Assembly (NCBI GenBank): GCA_028693355.1
Contig: JAQUVM010000006.1
Coordinates: 1-49,022, forward strand
Reading direction: 5' to 3'
From: Burkholderiales bacterium
GTDB lineage: Bacteria; Pseudomonadota; Gammaproteobacteria; Burkholderiales; UBA11063
DNA length: 49,022 nucleotides
Shown here: positions 17,752-26,803 of the stretch, one piece after another
Layout: every line of letters starts with the position of its first letter
How positions within the stretch are numbered: position 1 is the stretch's first letter
The notes under the pieces: generated by a model
What the model was told of the DNA's origin: nothing
The model's input: the letters and a program-made list of their open reading frames with translations, nothing else
Databases searched by the model: none
Program-made: the position numbers and the translations under genes

Positions 17752-18303
17752 ATATTATATCCCCATAAAATTTTCAACCAAAAGTAACAGGTTGAATCAA
17801 ATTTCATTATACATTTAACCATTCCATAGGCTTCACACAAGAAGTTCTATGACACGATTATTGTATCACACAAGTAAAAACCACGCCACAAAATGCGAGA
17901 AAATAACACACACTTCACTGCGAAAATACCATATAATTCAAAAAACGTTGCATTTATACACGTCACATGGTTTCGCTGATATATGAATCTTAAAGGCTTA
18001 AAGAAATTTTATTGTAGTAAAGTAGAAAATTATAGTTACCAAAGTATGCCGCATTATCATCTGTATTCCTATATAAAATATAATCATTTTGCTATATTAT
18101 TTTGCATTTTCCAATAAAAACTATGTTAGAGTATCGACCTTAATCTACAATGCTTACGTAAAGTGGTGCATTTTGTAAGCTAAAATATATAAATTAAAAT
18201 CCCTCTGTGCTACTTAAAGCAATTAAACTTTACTTTAATATTATCTAGTAAATCTAAATTCTTAGGGAAATATCCAATATCAAAATATAAATGAGATGAA
18301 AAT
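17752..18303. other. 552-nt intergenic region between divergent genes
   Basis: AT-rich with no credible reading frame. On the minus-strand side it holds a TATAAT-like -10 (17811-17806) and a 7-bp inverted repeat TTCAACC/GGTTGAA (17773-17779 and 17790-17796) in the lipoprotein gene's leader. On the plus-strand side it holds an inverted repeat GCTTAC (18152-18157) and GTAAGC (18175-18180) about 125 nt before the EamA gene, which could be an operator or leader hairpin. No known riboswitch was recognised. Confidence 0.5.
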
Positions 18304-19185
18304 ATGCAAATGAATAAATATAAACAATACAATGATGCAATAATTTATGTTATTTTAACTGCTATATCATTTGTTTACATAGATAAGCTTGGTAGTTATA
18401 TTAACCCATTAGTATCCTTACTATTTATGGCAGTTGTGGCAAGTATATGGTTTAACCTTATTAACTTAAAACATTTAAGTAAAATGTATGGTGCATGTAT
18501 TTCAGATCGTACATATTTAATTTTAGCATTTAGTATTGGGGTAAATTGGCTAAGCTCTATTTATGCTCCGCATTATTCAGATCCATTTATTTACCTGTCT
18601 ATATATTTCATTGTTTTGGCAATTTGTGGCTTTTATGTAACGTATCGTAAAACAAAATTAATTCATAATTTAATTAGTTGTATTATTTTGATAATTACCT
18701 GTGTCATTATTAACGTTTTTTATGTGATAGAAACCACACGAAGTTTAACACTCGGCATTATTCTAGGTATTATTGGCGGATTAAGTGCATATATTTATGC
18801 ATTATCATCGGGTAAATTTAGTAAGAAACATAATCTAGAGTCATCTCAGTTATTAGCCATTCGGTTTATTCCTCTATGTGTAATGCTACTGACTTTAATA
18901 AAATTTAGTAAAATTCCTCTTTCGCTAAGCTTTGCAAATATCTGTTCATTAATCATTATGACTGTTATATCTTTAATAATTCCAGTTTATTTCTATCAAC
19001 AAACTATTAAAAAACTGGGAGCCGCAAAATCATCAATACTAGTAGCTTTCACTCCAATTTTGGTTTTTATATTATTTTCTATATCTCAATTTAAAATTGA
19101 AATGAGTAATTTATTAGTTTCTATGACTGTTTTAATTGGGTTAATTTTACCTAAAATCATATTTCGAAGGGTTAGCAATGACTAA
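18304..19185 (+). CDS. EamA/DMT-family transporter of the ATP-grasp cluster
   Basis: A 293-aa inner membrane protein with about ten hydrophobic segments. The second half carries the EamA pattern GIILGIIGGLSAYIYAL, then YFYQQTIKKLGAAKSSIL, in which the last helices pack against a conserved Lys-Leu-Gly-Ala loop. The first half is more diverged. Initiation could be at 18304 or at the ATG two codons later, and the ribosome site is weak. Its last 8 nt overlap the ATP-grasp gene, so they are coupled. By analogy with other DMT exporters it may secrete what the ATP-grasp enzyme makes. This is inference from gene order only. Confidence 0.7.
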   Translation: MQMNKYKQYNDAIIYVILTAISFVYIDKLGSYINPLVSLLFMAVVASIWFNLINLKHLSKMYGACISDRTYLILAFSIGVNWLSSIYAPHYSDPFIYLSIYFIVLAICGFYVTYRKTKLIHNLISCIILIITCVIINVFYVIETTRSLTLGIILGIIGGLSAYIYALSSGKFSKKHNLESSQLLAIRFIPLCVMLLTLIKFSKIPLSLSFANICSLIIMTVISLIIPVYFYQQTIKKLGAAKSSILVAFTPILVFILFSISQFKIEMSNLLVSMTVLIGLILPKIIFRRVSND

Positions 19186-20416
19186 AAAAATCTGTATTAT
19201 TGAGCCGTTATCTTCGGCTAGTTATTTAATAAACCGTCTCAAAGAAGAGGGGTTTTTCACTGTTATTGTAAAGTTATCTAATATTCCAAGTATCAAGCAA
19301 AGCTCGATAGAATATATGCGCTCTGATATTAATTATCAATTATGTGATTTAGTTATTGAGTGTGATTATAATAATCCTAATAGCTTGCTATCAAAGCTTA
19401 ATGAATTAAATATAAACTTTGCCTTTTATGGTTGTGAGTATGTAGTTGAATTCACTGATAAAATTGGGAAATCATTAGGATTATTACATAATAACCCAGA
19501 AACAGCCCCACAAAGGTTTAACAAATATGATATGCAAGAATCTTTATCTCGTAATGGACATTTAATTCCAAAACAAGCACTTCTTGAAGAAGATAAAACA
19601 GACTCTGAACTAAAAGAAATCACCGCAAAAGTAGGTTTTCCTATGGTAATTAAACCAGTTAATTCTTTTGCTTCGATGGGGGTTCAAGTAATTTATAATG
19701 AAAATGAGTTAGTACAATATGATGTAAATAAATCTCTTGCAACTGCAGGGGCACTTGTTTTACAAGAAAAGATTTCTGGAACTGAATATTTAGTTGATAG
19801 CTTTAGCCATAATGGCAATCATGAAATTTGTTTAGTAGCAAAATATGAAAAAGAACTATTTAATGGAAACTTTTTATATAGAAATATTACTTACATAAAT
19901 CAGCAGGATCCACTACACATAGAAATTATTAATTATATTAAAAAAGTTCTTAACTCGGTGGGCCTTGTAAATGGTTTTTGTCATAGTGAATTGTTTGTTA
20001 CCTTGAATAAAGAAATATTTTTAATTGAAGTTAATCCACGTATATCTGGCGCAGCTGGAACTATTAATAAATTAGCAAAACTATGTGGCGGAAGAGATCA
20101 AATAAACCTATTAAAAGAATTAGTTGCTCATAATGTCTCAAATAATACAAAAACAGTAGAAAATGGGAAAATTGTATTTTTATATAATTTTGTCGAAAAT
20201 AAGATTTTTAATGGCATTCAAGAAAATCTTTTTAATCAATTACCTAGCTATAGAAGTCACGTAATTACAAAAAAAGATGGAGCTAATTTAAATGTTGGCG
20301 GAACTTTGTTTGATTCATATGTATATATTATATTAACAAATGACAACGTAGCACAACTAAACAATGATATGGCGATAATTATGGGATTAGAAAATTCTAA
20401 TTCATTATTAATTTAA
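19178..20416 (+). CDS. ATP-grasp carboxylate-amine ligase, L-amino-acid-ligase-like
   Basis: A 412-aa soluble protein. The N-terminal pre-ATP-grasp fold (1-105) is followed by NKYDMQESLSRNGHLIPKQ. The ATP-grasp fold has GFPMVIKP (Lys159), the QEKISGTEYLVD segment (197-207), HSE (269-271) and the metal-binding EVNPRISG (284-291). The overall build resembles BacD/YwfE-type ligases, which activate an amino acid as acyl phosphate and couple it to another amine. It could therefore make a dipeptide or an amino-acid conjugate. The gene is coupled to an EamA transporter upstream, and an APC permease follows 12 nt downstream. No PurK, CarB or biotin carboxylase features are seen. The substrates are unknown. 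Confidence 0.75.
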   Translation: MTKKICIIEPLSSASYLINRLKEEGFFTVIVKLSNIPSIKQSSIEYMRSDINYQLCDLVIECDYNNPNSLLSKLNELNINFAFYGCEYVVEFTDKIGKSLGLLHNNPETAPQRFNKYDMQESLSRNGHLIPKQALLEEDKTDSELKEITAKVGFPMVIKPVNSFASMGVQVIYNENELVQYDVNKSLATAGALVLQEKISGTEYLVDSFSHNGNHEICLVAKYEKELFNGNFLYRNITYINQQDPLHIEIINYIKKVLNSVGLVNGFCHSELFVTLNKEIFLIEVNPRISGAAGTINKLAKLCGGRDQINLLKELVAHNVSNNTKTVENGKIVFLYNFVENKIFNGIQENLFNQLPSYRSHVITKKDGANLNVGGTLFDSYVYIILTNDNVAQLNNDMAIIMGLENSNSLLI

Positions 20417-20428
20417 AGGAAACCTCAG

Positions 20429-22012
20429 ATGGCAAAAAAACTTGGCTTAGCAGAATTATTATATATAGGTATAGGCTCAATTGTTGGCTCTGGCTGGCTA
20501 ATGAGCTCATATATCATAGCAAAAAGTTCTGGGCCAGCTGCCATCTTGGCATGGATTTTTGGTGGATTAATTATCGCAGTAATAGCAATTAATTTTGTGG
20601 AAGTTTGTGCATTTTTACCGCCCAAAAACGGTGGATTTGGGCACTATGTAGATTTTACACATAATAGTTTTTTAAGTTTTATCTGTGAATGGGTATTTTT
20701 ATTAAGCTGGATCTCTCTTATTCCTGCCGAAGCAACCGCTACAGTCCAATATTTAAGTGCACTTTTACCAAATTTCCAGCATATGATTACAACTGGCAAT
20801 GGTTCCCTAAGTTGGATTGGAACCATGCTTACCAGTTTTATATGTATCATATTTTTTATTCTTAATTATCTATCTCTTGCAGTAGTGATGAAGTTTATCA
20901 AATATTTAACCTTAATCAAAATTTTGATACCTATTTTTGTAGCCGCTATATTTTTATTAATTGCACATAATTTTGGGAATATTGGTATTAGCAGTAATCA
21001 ATCATTTATGCCATATGGTTACCAAAGCTTACTTGCGTCAATTACAACTGGTGGAGTAGTATTTGCATTTATTGGTTTTCAAACACCTATCACATTTGCA
21101 GGTGATGCAAAAAACCCTAAGAAAAATATTCCATTAGCTATTTTACTTTCAGTAATTTTCTGTATGTTAATATATGCGATATTACAAGTAGCATATTTAA
21201 TAGCAATTCCACCTGCCTTACTTAAATCACCACATCAATGGCATGATATAGTGTTTTCTGCTCCATTTTTTCAATTGAGCGACATATATCATTTAACATG
21301 GCTAACTCCTTTGCTATCAATGGCTGCATTTATTGCACCATTTAGCGCTGGATTGGTATTTTATGCATCTGCAGTTAAAATGACGGTTGGTTTTAGCCAT
21401 TATTTACCAGCCATAGTTTCAACAAAAAGTAAAAATGGTTCTCCATTAGGGGGTGTTTTATTTGTTTTATTTATATGTATTCTTGTATTATGGTTTTTAC
21501 CAGGCTGGCAAGAAATTGTTTCAATAATCTGTGTTAACTTAGTATTATTATTTGCAATTATTTGTATGATCAATGGTTCTCTTAACCAATTAATCAAAAA
21601 ACACAAAATAAAGCATGGTGTTTATATTACAGGTAGCAATTTCTTTTCTTGGTTAGGATATATTTTTTCTTTACTAATGTATTATTGGTCAGCATGGCCA
21701 CTAACCTTAAAAGGTTTGTTGGTTATATCTTGTGGGACTATTATCTATTTAATATATCAACCAAAAATAACTAGCTTTAAATTAGCAATACTACATATAA
21801 AGAATTCAAATTGGTTTTTTATTCAAATTATTTTGATCACTATTATCTCATACTTAAGCTCGGAAAATAGTACGATACATATCTCTGACATTACAGGGCA
21901 GATATTAACTATTATAATAAGTACAATTTTTTATATAATTGGAAGAAACCAAGGAGTGATATCTAAACAATTGCAAGATTATATCGCTGGATTTAATCGT
22001 TCCCCTGAATAG
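20429..22012 (+). CDS. APC-family amino acid permease
   Basis: A 527-aa membrane protein with 12 or more helices. The first helix carries IGIGSIVGSGWLMSSY, the glycine-rich unwound substrate-binding motif of APC transporters, and helix 3 carries SLIPAEATATVQYLS. AAGGAAA precedes the ATG, 12 nt after the ATP-grasp stop, so it belongs to that operon. It probably imports an amino acid used by the ligase or recovers its product. It is similar to the permease at 30802-32346, which has IGVGSIIGSGWLFASY and IIPAEAEATIQYLS, but they are clearly diverged paralogues. Confidence 0.85.
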   Translation: MAKKLGLAELLYIGIGSIVGSGWLMSSYIIAKSSGPAAILAWIFGGLIIAVIAINFVEVCAFLPPKNGGFGHYVDFTHNSFLSFICEWVFLLSWISLIPAEATATVQYLSALLPNFQHMITTGNGSLSWIGTMLTSFICIIFFILNYLSLAVVMKFIKYLTLIKILIPIFVAAIFLLIAHNFGNIGISSNQSFMPYGYQSLLASITTGGVVFAFIGFQTPITFAGDAKNPKKNIPLAILLSVIFCMLIYAILQVAYLIAIPPALLKSPHQWHDIVFSAPFFQLSDIYHLTWLTPLLSMAAFIAPFSAGLVFYASAVKMTVGFSHYLPAIVSTKSKNGSPLGGVLFVLFICILVLWFLPGWQEIVSIICVNLVLLFAIICMINGSLNQLIKKHKIKHGVYITGSNFFSWLGYIFSLLMYYWSAWPLTLKGLLVISCGTIIYLIYQPKITSFKLAILHIKNSNWFFIQIILITIISYLSSENSTIHISDITGQILTIIISTIFYIIGRNQGVISKQLQDYIAGFNRSPE

Positions 22013-22383
22013 TAAATTATATTATACGTTTACTAGGTTTATACTATGTACCCCTTATATTAATTAAGGGGGTTGAGCCTAGATCAAAAGTACTCTTTAT
22101 ATGAGATCAGAAAGAGTTAATCAAAATAAATCACTATAGCTTCATTCATATTTCTAGGTAAATATAGATAGAACAATCATAATGCACTATCTTTTAAAGC
22201 TTACGTCGCTAGCTTCACATAAAATTCATACTTATAATAATCTATTAAGTCTAAATACCTACTCTAAATCTTTTATAAGTTATAAAAAGCTTACGATACA
22301 AATTTACTAATATTATATATACTCCTGAAAGTAGTAACTAATTCTTAAAATTGAATAACTTATATTAGCATTTTAATTTCAAT
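22013..22383. other. Gene-free stretch before the efflux operon promoter
   Basis: AT-rich. A hairpin CCCCTTA/TAAGGGG (22051-22071) lies 39 nt after the permease stop; it lacks a T-tract, so a terminator role is doubtful. Nothing else was recognised. Confidence 0.4.
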
Positions 22384-22444
22384 TTGACAAATCGTCATAA
22401 AAGGAGTAAAGTGTGTAACGTAATTTTAGATTACACAGATTACA
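22384..22444 (+). promoter_or_regulatory. Efflux operon promoter with overlapping operator repeats
   Basis: TTGACA (22384-22389), 17 nt, TAAAGT (22407-22412). From the last base of the -10 onward runs an interrupted palindrome, TGTGTAA (22412-22418) and TTACACA (22431-22437). GATTACA occurs twice 9 nt apart (22429-22435 and 22438-22444). Repressor binding here would cover the -10 and the start site. The first gene of the operon is a ribbon-helix-helix-like protein, the natural candidate. Confidence 0.7.
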
Positions 22445-22468
22445 AACAATTTAATAACAGAGGAGAAT

Positions 22469-22786
22469 ATGGCAAAGACACATTCAATTACAGTTAGATT
22501 AACTGAAGAACAAAAAAATTTCATAGATGAAAAAATAGCTTATATAAAAAGTAAGGTTGATGTTGATATTGATATTCCTGCTGGATTAGTAATCAGAGAA
22601 ATAATCGATAGAACTATGATATTTCAAGATCTAAAAAAATCAGGTGGGAATGACGTAGAAGCGTTGCAATTACTTAAAGAATATCTTTGCCGGAAGTATG
22701 GTGAAGGTTATGAAAAAAAAGAAGGTAAGTTAGAAGACCTTTTAAAATTAATTGAAGAATATCACGACGCTGAAAAATATGAATAG
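22469..22786 (+). CDS. Small ribbon-helix-helix-like regulator
   Basis: A 105-aa protein. Residues 5-52 fit a ribbon-helix-helix: strand HSITVRL, helix TEEQKNFIDEKIAYIK, then a loop and helix PAGLVIREIIDRTMIF. The remainder is a charged helical tail (EDLLKLIEEYHDAEKYE) that could oligomerise or sense. GAGGAG precedes the ATG. It is the first gene of a multidrug-efflux operon, a place usually held by MarR or TetR regulators. I infer autoregulation through the repeats at 22412-22444. The family assignment is by pattern only. No toxin partner is adjacent, which argues against a simple antitoxin. Confidence 0.6.
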   Translation: MAKTHSITVRLTEEQKNFIDEKIAYIKSKVDVDIDIPAGLVIREIIDRTMIFQDLKKSGGNDVEALQLLKEYLCRKYGEGYEKKEGKLEDLLKLIEEYHDAEKYE

Positions 22787-22833
22787 AGTATAAACAGTAC
22801 TATAAGCATAAAAAGAAAGTAAATAATAAACGT

Positions 22834-24345
22834 ATGAATAAAAGTAATTTTTGGCTTGAACGGCGCACAATCGTTGCATATGCAGTAAGTCTACTAGCAC
22901 TTGCCGAAATAGTAGATCTAACAATTGTAGCTGTAGCAGTGCCACACATAATGGGATCTTTAAGCGCAAATTTAACCGAAGTATCTACAACTATTACTAG
23001 CTATATAGTTGCAGCCGCTGTATGCATCCCATTAACGGGGTTAGTTGTACGTAAATTTGGTATGAAAAAGGTCGTGCTCTCATCAGCCATTATTTTTGGT
23101 GTATCTTCAGTATTATGCGGAATGGCAACCTCCATTCCAGAAATGATATTATTTAGGATTATGCAAGGAATTGGCGGAGCATTTCTCCCATCCATAGCAC
23201 AGTCTTATATAGCAAAACACTTTACTACTGAAGAACAACCAAAAATCATGACTGTATACAGTCTTTGTGTAGTAATGGGTCCAATTATTGGCCCAATATT
23301 TGGTGGTGTCTTAGCAGAACAAATGTCATGGAGATGGTGTTTTTATGTAAATGTCCCTCTATGTATCGCAGGATTTGCTCTCACTTATTTCTTCATGAAA
23401 GATGAGCCGGTTGAAAAAGTTAGAATAGATTATTTAAGTTTTGCATTCATGGCACTTGGGATAGGTTTTCTAGAGTACTTTATTGATGAAGGTAATACAA
23501 ATAACTGGTTTGAATCAATGCCTATGCTCATTGCTTTTACTATAGCTATTATACTTCTAGGATTTTTTGTCTGGCGATCGATACTCGGCAAATCTGTAAT
23601 AAAAATAGAAATATTTAAAAATATTAACTTTACCTTATGTTGTGTAAGCATGTTTATATTTATGACATTGATAATTATTTCAATGGCATACTTCCCTACC
23701 TTGCTTCAACAAGCATACGGATACCCTGCTGATTTAGCTGGATATATAACAGCCCCACGAGGAATGGTTGCCTTTATTGCAGCACCCATTATTGCCAAAC
23801 TGACTTCAAAATATGATTCGCGCAAAATACTTTGTTTTGGATTGCTTGTTTTTGCTCTAAGCTCATATATGCTATCGAGCTATGCACCGTCAACTAGCGA
23901 AGAATTTATACTCATCTCAGCAATGGTTCAAGGGATTGGAATGATGGCATTTTTTGTACCATTAATGCAAATAGTATTTATTGGAATACCAGGAGAACTT
24001 CATGGAGATGCATCTGGAGTATTTAATTTCTTCCGTAATTTTGCAAGCTCAGTTGGAACATCAATTTCAGCAACAATAGTCTCGCGACAACAGCAAGTCT
24101 CATACAATGATTTAGCCTCTAATGTGTCTCCATATAGTCGTGGTTATCAATGGTGGTCACAAAGCTTACATGGGGTTCCTGAGAATATGCAAACTCAAAT
24201 AGCCCATATGATGGTATTGCAACAAAGCTCAATTATTAGCTACTTAGATTCTTTTTATATAGTAGGACTTGGCATTTTACTATTTTGTTGGCTACCTTTT
24301 ACATTAACACGCCCAGAAAAAGGCGGACAAATTCATTTTGATTAA
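22834..24345 (+). CDS. emrB: MFS multidrug efflux transporter, DHA2 (EmrB) family
   Basis: A 503-aa, 14-helix drug:H+ antiporter. Typical features are LAEIVDLTIVAVAVPHIMG (motif D1-like, with the helix-1 acid), GLVVRKFGMKKVVL (motif A), RIMQGIGGAFLPS (motif B) and MGPIIGPIFGGVLAEQMSWRW (motif C), the last ending in the SWRW characteristic of EmrB. It works with the membrane fusion protein and outer membrane factor encoded immediately downstream to expel hydrophobic compounds across both membranes. It lies 47 nt after the regulator gene in the same operon. The substrate range cannot be predicted. Confidence 0.88.
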   Translation: MNKSNFWLERRTIVAYAVSLLALAEIVDLTIVAVAVPHIMGSLSANLTEVSTTITSYIVAAAVCIPLTGLVVRKFGMKKVVLSSAIIFGVSSVLCGMATSIPEMILFRIMQGIGGAFLPSIAQSYIAKHFTTEEQPKIMTVYSLCVVMGPIIGPIFGGVLAEQMSWRWCFYVNVPLCIAGFALTYFFMKDEPVEKVRIDYLSFAFMALGIGFLEYFIDEGNTNNWFESMPMLIAFTIAIILLGFFVWRSILGKSVIKIEIFKNINFTLCCVSMFIFMTLIIISMAYFPTLLQQAYGYPADLAGYITAPRGMVAFIAAPIIAKLTSKYDSRKILCFGLLVFALSSYMLSSYAPSTSEEFILISAMVQGIGMMAFFVPLMQIVFIGIPGELHGDASGVFNFFRNFASSVGTSISATIVSRQQQVSYNDLASNVSPYSRGYQWWSQSLHGVPENMQTQIAHMMVLQQSSIISYLDSFYIVGLGILLFCWLPFTLTRPEKGGQIHFD

Positions 24346-24365
24346 AAATAAGGAAATATACTATT

Positions 24366-25292
24366 ATGAATAAAAAAATAATAATTGGTGGAATAGTTGT
24401 TGTATTGGCCATTAGTGGAATATATGGATACTATAAATATAATGAGGAATACCCAAATACAGAAAATGCATATGTTAATGCAAATCTTATTAGCATATCA
24501 CCAAAGGTTTCAGGATATATACAAGAAGTAGCAGTTAAAGACAATCAACTTGTACATAAAGGTGATTTATTAGTTACGATAGACCCACAAGATTACAGTT
24601 TACAATTAACAAAGACAAAACAAGATCTTGCCCTATACCAACAACAATCAGGTACAGCTAAAGCTGCATTAGATAAAGCTAAATCAGATTATAAATTTGC
24701 TAACGACATGGCGATTCGTTATACAAAATTATATAATGAACATGCGGGTTCATTACAAGATATGCAAAAATATCAAAATCAAGCAGATAGCGCAAAGCAA
24801 GGATTATCACAAGCTACAGCTCAATACAATGCAGCACAAACTCAAATTCAGTTAGCTCAAACAGGGGTTCAAAACGCTGAAAATAATAGTGGGTATACGC
24901 AAATCAGAGCACCATTTGATGGCTATGTTAGCAATATGAATATACAAGTTGGTGAATTAGTTTCAAATGGGCAAAAACTATTTGGTTTAGTTGATGATAA
25001 GAATTGGTGGGTAGATGTAAACCTAAAAGAAACTCAACTAAAAAGAATAAAACAAGGTCAAAAAGCAACTGTTAAATTAGACATGTATGATCATAAATAT
25101 ACAGGAACGGTACAAAGTATTAGTTATGCAAGTGGTAATACTTTCTCATTATTACCAGCACAAAATGCTACTGGCAACTGGGTTAAAGTTGTACAACGTT
25201 TTACTGTAAGAGTAAAGCTTGATAATGATAAAGAATTTCCATTAAGAGTTGGTGCTAGTAGTAGCGTAACTATTGATACAAATAGTAAATAA
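24366..25292 (+). CDS. emrA: HlyD/EmrA-type membrane fusion protein
   Basis: A 308-aa periplasmic adaptor. It has an N-terminal membrane anchor (about 4-22), a split lipoyl/barrel-sandwich half (SISPKVSGYIQEVAVKDNQ), a long glutamine- and alanine-rich coiled coil (about 75-175), the second lipoyl half (YTQIRAPFDGYVSNMNIQVG) and a beta-barrel with the FSLLPAQNATGNWVKV segment that is very characteristic of EmrA. It links EmrB to the outer membrane channel. AAGGAAA lies upstream of the ATG, 20 nt after emrB. Confidence 0.92.
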   Translation: MNKKIIIGGIVVVLAISGIYGYYKYNEEYPNTENAYVNANLISISPKVSGYIQEVAVKDNQLVHKGDLLVTIDPQDYSLQLTKTKQDLALYQQQSGTAKAALDKAKSDYKFANDMAIRYTKLYNEHAGSLQDMQKYQNQADSAKQGLSQATAQYNAAQTQIQLAQTGVQNAENNSGYTQIRAPFDGYVSNMNIQVGELVSNGQKLFGLVDDKNWWVDVNLKETQLKRIKQGQKATVKLDMYDHKYTGTVQSISYASGNTFSLLPAQNATGNWVKVVQRFTVRVKLDNDKEFPLRVGASSSVTIDTNSK

Positions 25293-25302
25293 GGATTTGC
25301 AA

Positions 25303-26763
25303 ATGAAATTTAAACAACTTCTTTTTATCCTTATAAATAGTTCAGTTTTAGCAAGCTGTGCGTTATTAGGCCCAAAATATCAAGAACCAAATATTAATAA
25401 ACCAGATAGCTGGAATAGTAATAGTATAAATGCAGTTAGTGAGAGCACTAATGTTGCAGAAATGGCTTGGTGGAAAAAATTTAATGACCCACAATTAAAT
25501 CAATTAATTGAAAGTGCATTGGCAAATAATAATGATTTACAATCAGCTATGGGCAATATGTTACAAGCACAAGCATCATTACGCCAAGTAGAAATGGGAT
25601 GGGTTCCAACTGTTGGACTAAGTGCAGGCGCAATGACGGGTGGGATGAATACATATGGCAGCTCAAGTACGATGCCTATGCAAAATGGATATCAAACTTT
25701 CAATAGTAATTCGTTGATGGTTATGCCTACTTATACTCTAAATATTTTTGAGCAAATTAAAAAAGGTGAAATTGCAAAACTAAATTTAGCGATGCAAACT
25801 CAAGCAAAAAATGCCGTACGCCTAGGTGTAATAACACAAGTTGCTAATAGCTACTTCACTTTACTTGGATTACATAAGCAATTAGCATTACAAGAGCAAA
25901 CCTTGCAAGACGCAGAAGCTTTAAATAAATCATTTGAAACTAAGTATAAATACGGTAGTACGTCAGATACAAGCCTTGAGGGTATGGCACAATACTTGAC
26001 AATTATTAGAGCAAATATTCCGATGATAAAAGCTAACATTACTCAAACCGAAAATGCTCTACAAGTATTAACAAATAATAACCCTAGTAAAATTAAACTA
26101 GGTAATAAATTTGATAATATTAGTACTAAAAATATTGTACCTGTAAATCTACCTTCTGAAGTATTAAAAACTCGACCTGATGTAATTACGTCTGAATACC
26201 AGTTAAAATTAGCTAATGCAAATATTGGAGCAGCAACAGCACAATTTTTTCCATCTATAAGCTTAACTTCGCCATTAGGACAAGGTAATATGGTATTAGG
26301 TAATTTATTTAATGGTGGTGCCGATTTTTGGACTACTCAAATAAATGCAGCAATGCCGTTTTTTAATTTAGCTCTTTATTCTGAGATTGATAAAGCTAAA
26401 GCAGGATACTACTCAGCATATTATAACTATATAAATACTGTACGTACAGCTTTTTCACAAGTTGATAATGGTTTAAGTAAAAATGATAGTCTAACAAGTA
26501 ACCTTGAGCAAAAAGAAGAAGCTATCAGACGAGCAACTAATATATATAATATTTCTGTTAAACAGTATAAACTTGGTTCGGTTGCATATTCGGATACGAT
26601 CGGGAATAAATTAAATATTGATTATGCCGCATCACAACAAAATGATGTAAAAATTCAGCAATTACAAAGTTTAGTTAATTTATATCAAGCGTTAGGTGGT
26701 GGATATATGGTTGAAAGCAATTTAACGCAAGTTAAAAAATTCAACGATAGCCACGATATTTAG
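25303..26763 (+). CDS. Outer membrane efflux lipoprotein, NodT/OprM-type
   Basis: A 486-aa outer membrane factor. The ATG at 25303 with AAGGA upstream is preferred to the TTG 30 nt earlier; it gives a clean lipoprotein signal (VLASC, Cys19). It shows the family's duplicated TolC fold: WWKKFNDPQLNQLIESAL early, and LKTRPDVITSEYQLKLANANIGAATAQFFPS, the RPD...A.IG...A..FP motif, in the second repeat. It is the exit duct of the EmrAB pump encoded in the same operon. A second, non-lipidated TolC lies at 27694. Confidence 0.9.
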   Translation: MKFKQLLFILINSSVLASCALLGPKYQEPNINKPDSWNSNSINAVSESTNVAEMAWWKKFNDPQLNQLIESALANNNDLQSAMGNMLQAQASLRQVEMGWVPTVGLSAGAMTGGMNTYGSSSTMPMQNGYQTFNSNSLMVMPTYTLNIFEQIKKGEIAKLNLAMQTQAKNAVRLGVITQVANSYFTLLGLHKQLALQEQTLQDAEALNKSFETKYKYGSTSDTSLEGMAQYLTIIRANIPMIKANITQTENALQVLTNNNPSKIKLGNKFDNISTKNIVPVNLPSEVLKTRPDVITSEYQLKLANANIGAATAQFFPSISLTSPLGQGNMVLGNLFNGGADFWTTQINAAMPFFNLALYSEIDKAKAGYYSAYYNYINTVRTAFSQVDNGLSKNDSLTSNLEQKEEAIRRATNIYNISVKQYKLGSVAYSDTIGNKLNIDYAASQQNDVKIQQLQSLVNLYQALGGGYMVESNLTQVKKFNDSHDI

Positions 26764-26803
26764 CATGCTAATATAGACTCATTTTTCAAAAAAGATACCT
26801 ATA

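Noticed and set aside
22051..22071. CCCCTTA/TAAGGGG hairpin as terminator of the APC permease gene
   Set aside because: No T-tract follows on the plus strand, so it does not meet the usual terminator pattern.
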